Shown here piece after piece: positions 5,190 to 5,924 of a stretch of 5,924 nt of DNA. Position 1 is the stretch's first letter; each line of letters opens with the position of its first letter. The notes beneath the pieces were generated by a model. The model saw nothing but the letters and a program-made list of their open reading frames with translations, was not told the DNA's origin and ran no database searches. The translations under genes were made by a program, and so were the position numbers. The stretch comes from an uncultured Pseudomonadota bacterium (lineage in GTDB: Bacteria > Pseudomonadota > Gammaproteobacteria > Burkholderiales > Usitatibacteraceae): positions 1-5,924 of the forward strand of contig CAMPHL010000184.1 in the NCBI GenBank assembly GCA_946885905.1. Direction: 5' to 3'.

Positions 5190-5251
5190 CCAGCTTCCTG
5201 CGAGTCCGGATCCTCGGGCTTCCGGCCGCGCTTTACCACTTTGTAGATCAT
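5186..5251 (-). CDS. Possible 21-residue ORF antisense to the gap before the YecA-like gene
   Basis: On the minus strand an ATG at 5251-5249 opens 21 codons to a TAG at 5188-5186, beginning [15 protein letters not shown]. It fills exactly the gap between the Uma2 remnant's stop and the YecA-like gene's start, and its ATG shares bases with that gene's ATG. GGAGAGGGGG precedes it, placing GGAG 9 bases before the ATG, a plausible ribosome-binding site. The composition (Lys/Val/Arg then acidic) is more protein-like than the usual Arg/Pro/Ala-rich shadow frames of this window. I do not recognise a family, and a 66-base open frame can arise by chance. Confidence 0.15.
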   Translation of the reverse strand: MIYKVVKRGRKPEDPDSQEAG

Positions 5252-5918
5252 GAACCCCCTCTCCGAATCCGCCCTCGATCGCCTGGAGCGTTACCTCGTC
5301 GCGCCGGAGCGCTCCGAGTCCACGCTGCCGCTGGACGCGACGCAGGGCCTGCTCTGCGCGGTCGTGAGCGCCCCATCTCCCGTCATGCCCAGCCGATGGT
5401 TCCCGGCGGTGCTGGGCGAAGAACACGAGTTCGCCAGCGCCGACGAGGCGAGCGAGATCACGGGGCTCCTGATGGACCTGCACAACGACGTCGCGCAGCA
5501 GCTCAACGACGGCAACGGCTTCGACTTCATCCTCTACGGTGGCGAAGGCGAAGGCCACGACAGCATCGCCACGTGGTGCGAAGGCTATCTCATGGGCGTC
5601 GGGCTGGCCGACCCCGCGTGGGAGGAAAATACGGATCCCGAGGACCTCGCGGAGATGCTCTTCCCGTTCCTGGTGCTCTCGGGACGCTGGAAGGAGATGC
5701 TCGAGGAAGCGGGCGACCCCCCGATGGACCCGGCCGAAGAGGAGAGGATGCGCGGCGAGCTGCGGCTCACACTCGCCGATGAGGTGATCGCCAACCGCCA
5801 CTACTGGTTCGAACGCGGCATCCCGGAGCCTGTGCGCCGCACGACACCGAAGGTGGGGCGCAACGAGCCTTGTCCCTGTGGCAGCGGGAAGAAGTTCAAG
5901 AATTGCTGCGGACGCTGA
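5250..5918 (+). CDS. YecA-like UPF0149 family protein with C-terminal SEC-C zinc motif
   Basis: The 222-residue protein is nearly the same length as E. coli YecA (221). The N-terminal two thirds is a UPF0149 (YgfB/YecA) domain, recognisable in [15 protein letters not shown] (28-42) continuing [11 protein letters not shown] (47-57), and in [13 protein letters not shown] (107-119). It is mostly helical and acidic. The end (202-222) is a SEC-C motif, [20 protein letters not shown], in which Cys208, Cys210, Cys219 and Cys220 bind zinc, as in the tail of SecA. In E. coli YecA the SEC-C part binds metal and the protein associates with ribosomes or the Sec system; the exact role is not settled and I infer nothing more specific here. 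The protein is complete, ending 6 bases before the window edge. No strong ribosome-binding site precedes the ATG, and it shows no operon link to the Uma2 remnant 60 bases upstream. Confidence 0.9.
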   Translation: MNPLSESALDRLERYLVAPERSESTLPLDATQGLLCAVVSAPSPVMPSRWFPAVLGEEHEFASADEASEITGLLMDLHNDVAQQLNDGNGFDFILYGGEGEGHDSIATWCEGYLMGVGLADPAWEENTDPEDLAEMLFPFLVLSGRWKEMLEEAGDPPMDPAEEERMRGELRLTLADEVIANRHYWFERGIPEPVRRTTPKVGRNEPCPCGSGKKFKNCCGR

Positions 5919-5924
5919 CCTTCC

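Noticed and set aside
4917..5801. Minus-strand open frame of 294 codons opposite the YecA-like gene
   Set aside because: It is antisense to the clear UPF0149/SEC-C protein and to the Uma2 remnant, and has no domain of its own.
1..5924. CRISPR arrays, tRNA or rRNA genes, insertion sequences, integrases
   Set aside because: No spaced direct-repeat array, cloverleaf-like sequence, rRNA-like sequence, transposase or integrase motif was found on either strand.

Overview
This is GC-rich bacterial chromosome. The chorismate synthase, with its Proteobacteria-type sequence, and a YecA-like UPF0149/SEC-C protein suggest a proteobacterium, most likely a betaproteobacterium. That placement is by recognition of the protein sequences, not by a search.

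Layout. Bases 1-112 hold nothing I can assign. From about 140 to 2409 there are three consecutive two-gene type II toxin-antitoxin (TA) modules, all on the + strand and each from a different family. They are (1) a ribbon-helix-helix-like antitoxin with a PemK/MazF-like endoribonuclease, 173-850; (2) a CopG/RHH antitoxin with a PIN-domain (VapC-like) ribonuclease, 1016-1668; and (3) a Phd/YefM antitoxin with a RelE/ParE-superfamily toxin, 1742-2409. In each module the antitoxin comes first and the toxin follows with a gap of 2-3 bases or a 1-base overlap. Each has its own AT-rich palindromic element just upstream, as expected for autorepression by the TA complex.

Converging on this block from the minus strand is a DUF4143-type AAA ATPase (2463-3677) whose C-terminus keeps a PD-(D/E)XK-like D...ExK set. 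A 27-bp near-perfect dyad covers its start. Upstream of it on the same strand is aroC (3744-4904), the housekeeping anchor. On the other side of aroC, on the + strand, is a broken Uma2-family nuclease gene (4966-5189) that has lost its central catalytic core and changed frame. An intact YecA-like gene (5250-5918) closes the window.

How it fits together. Two core genes (aroC and the yecA-like gene) flank or border a patch of accessory genes: three TA modules, a mobile-type ATPase and a Uma2 remnant. I read the patch as an accessory-gene hotspot next to aroC. I see no transposase, integrase, attC-like cassette site, tRNA or CRISPR. The individual families are known. The less ordinary points are the stacking of three unrelated TA modules, the clear operator architecture in front of each, the dyad over the ATPase start, and a possible 21-residue antisense ORF at 5186-5251.
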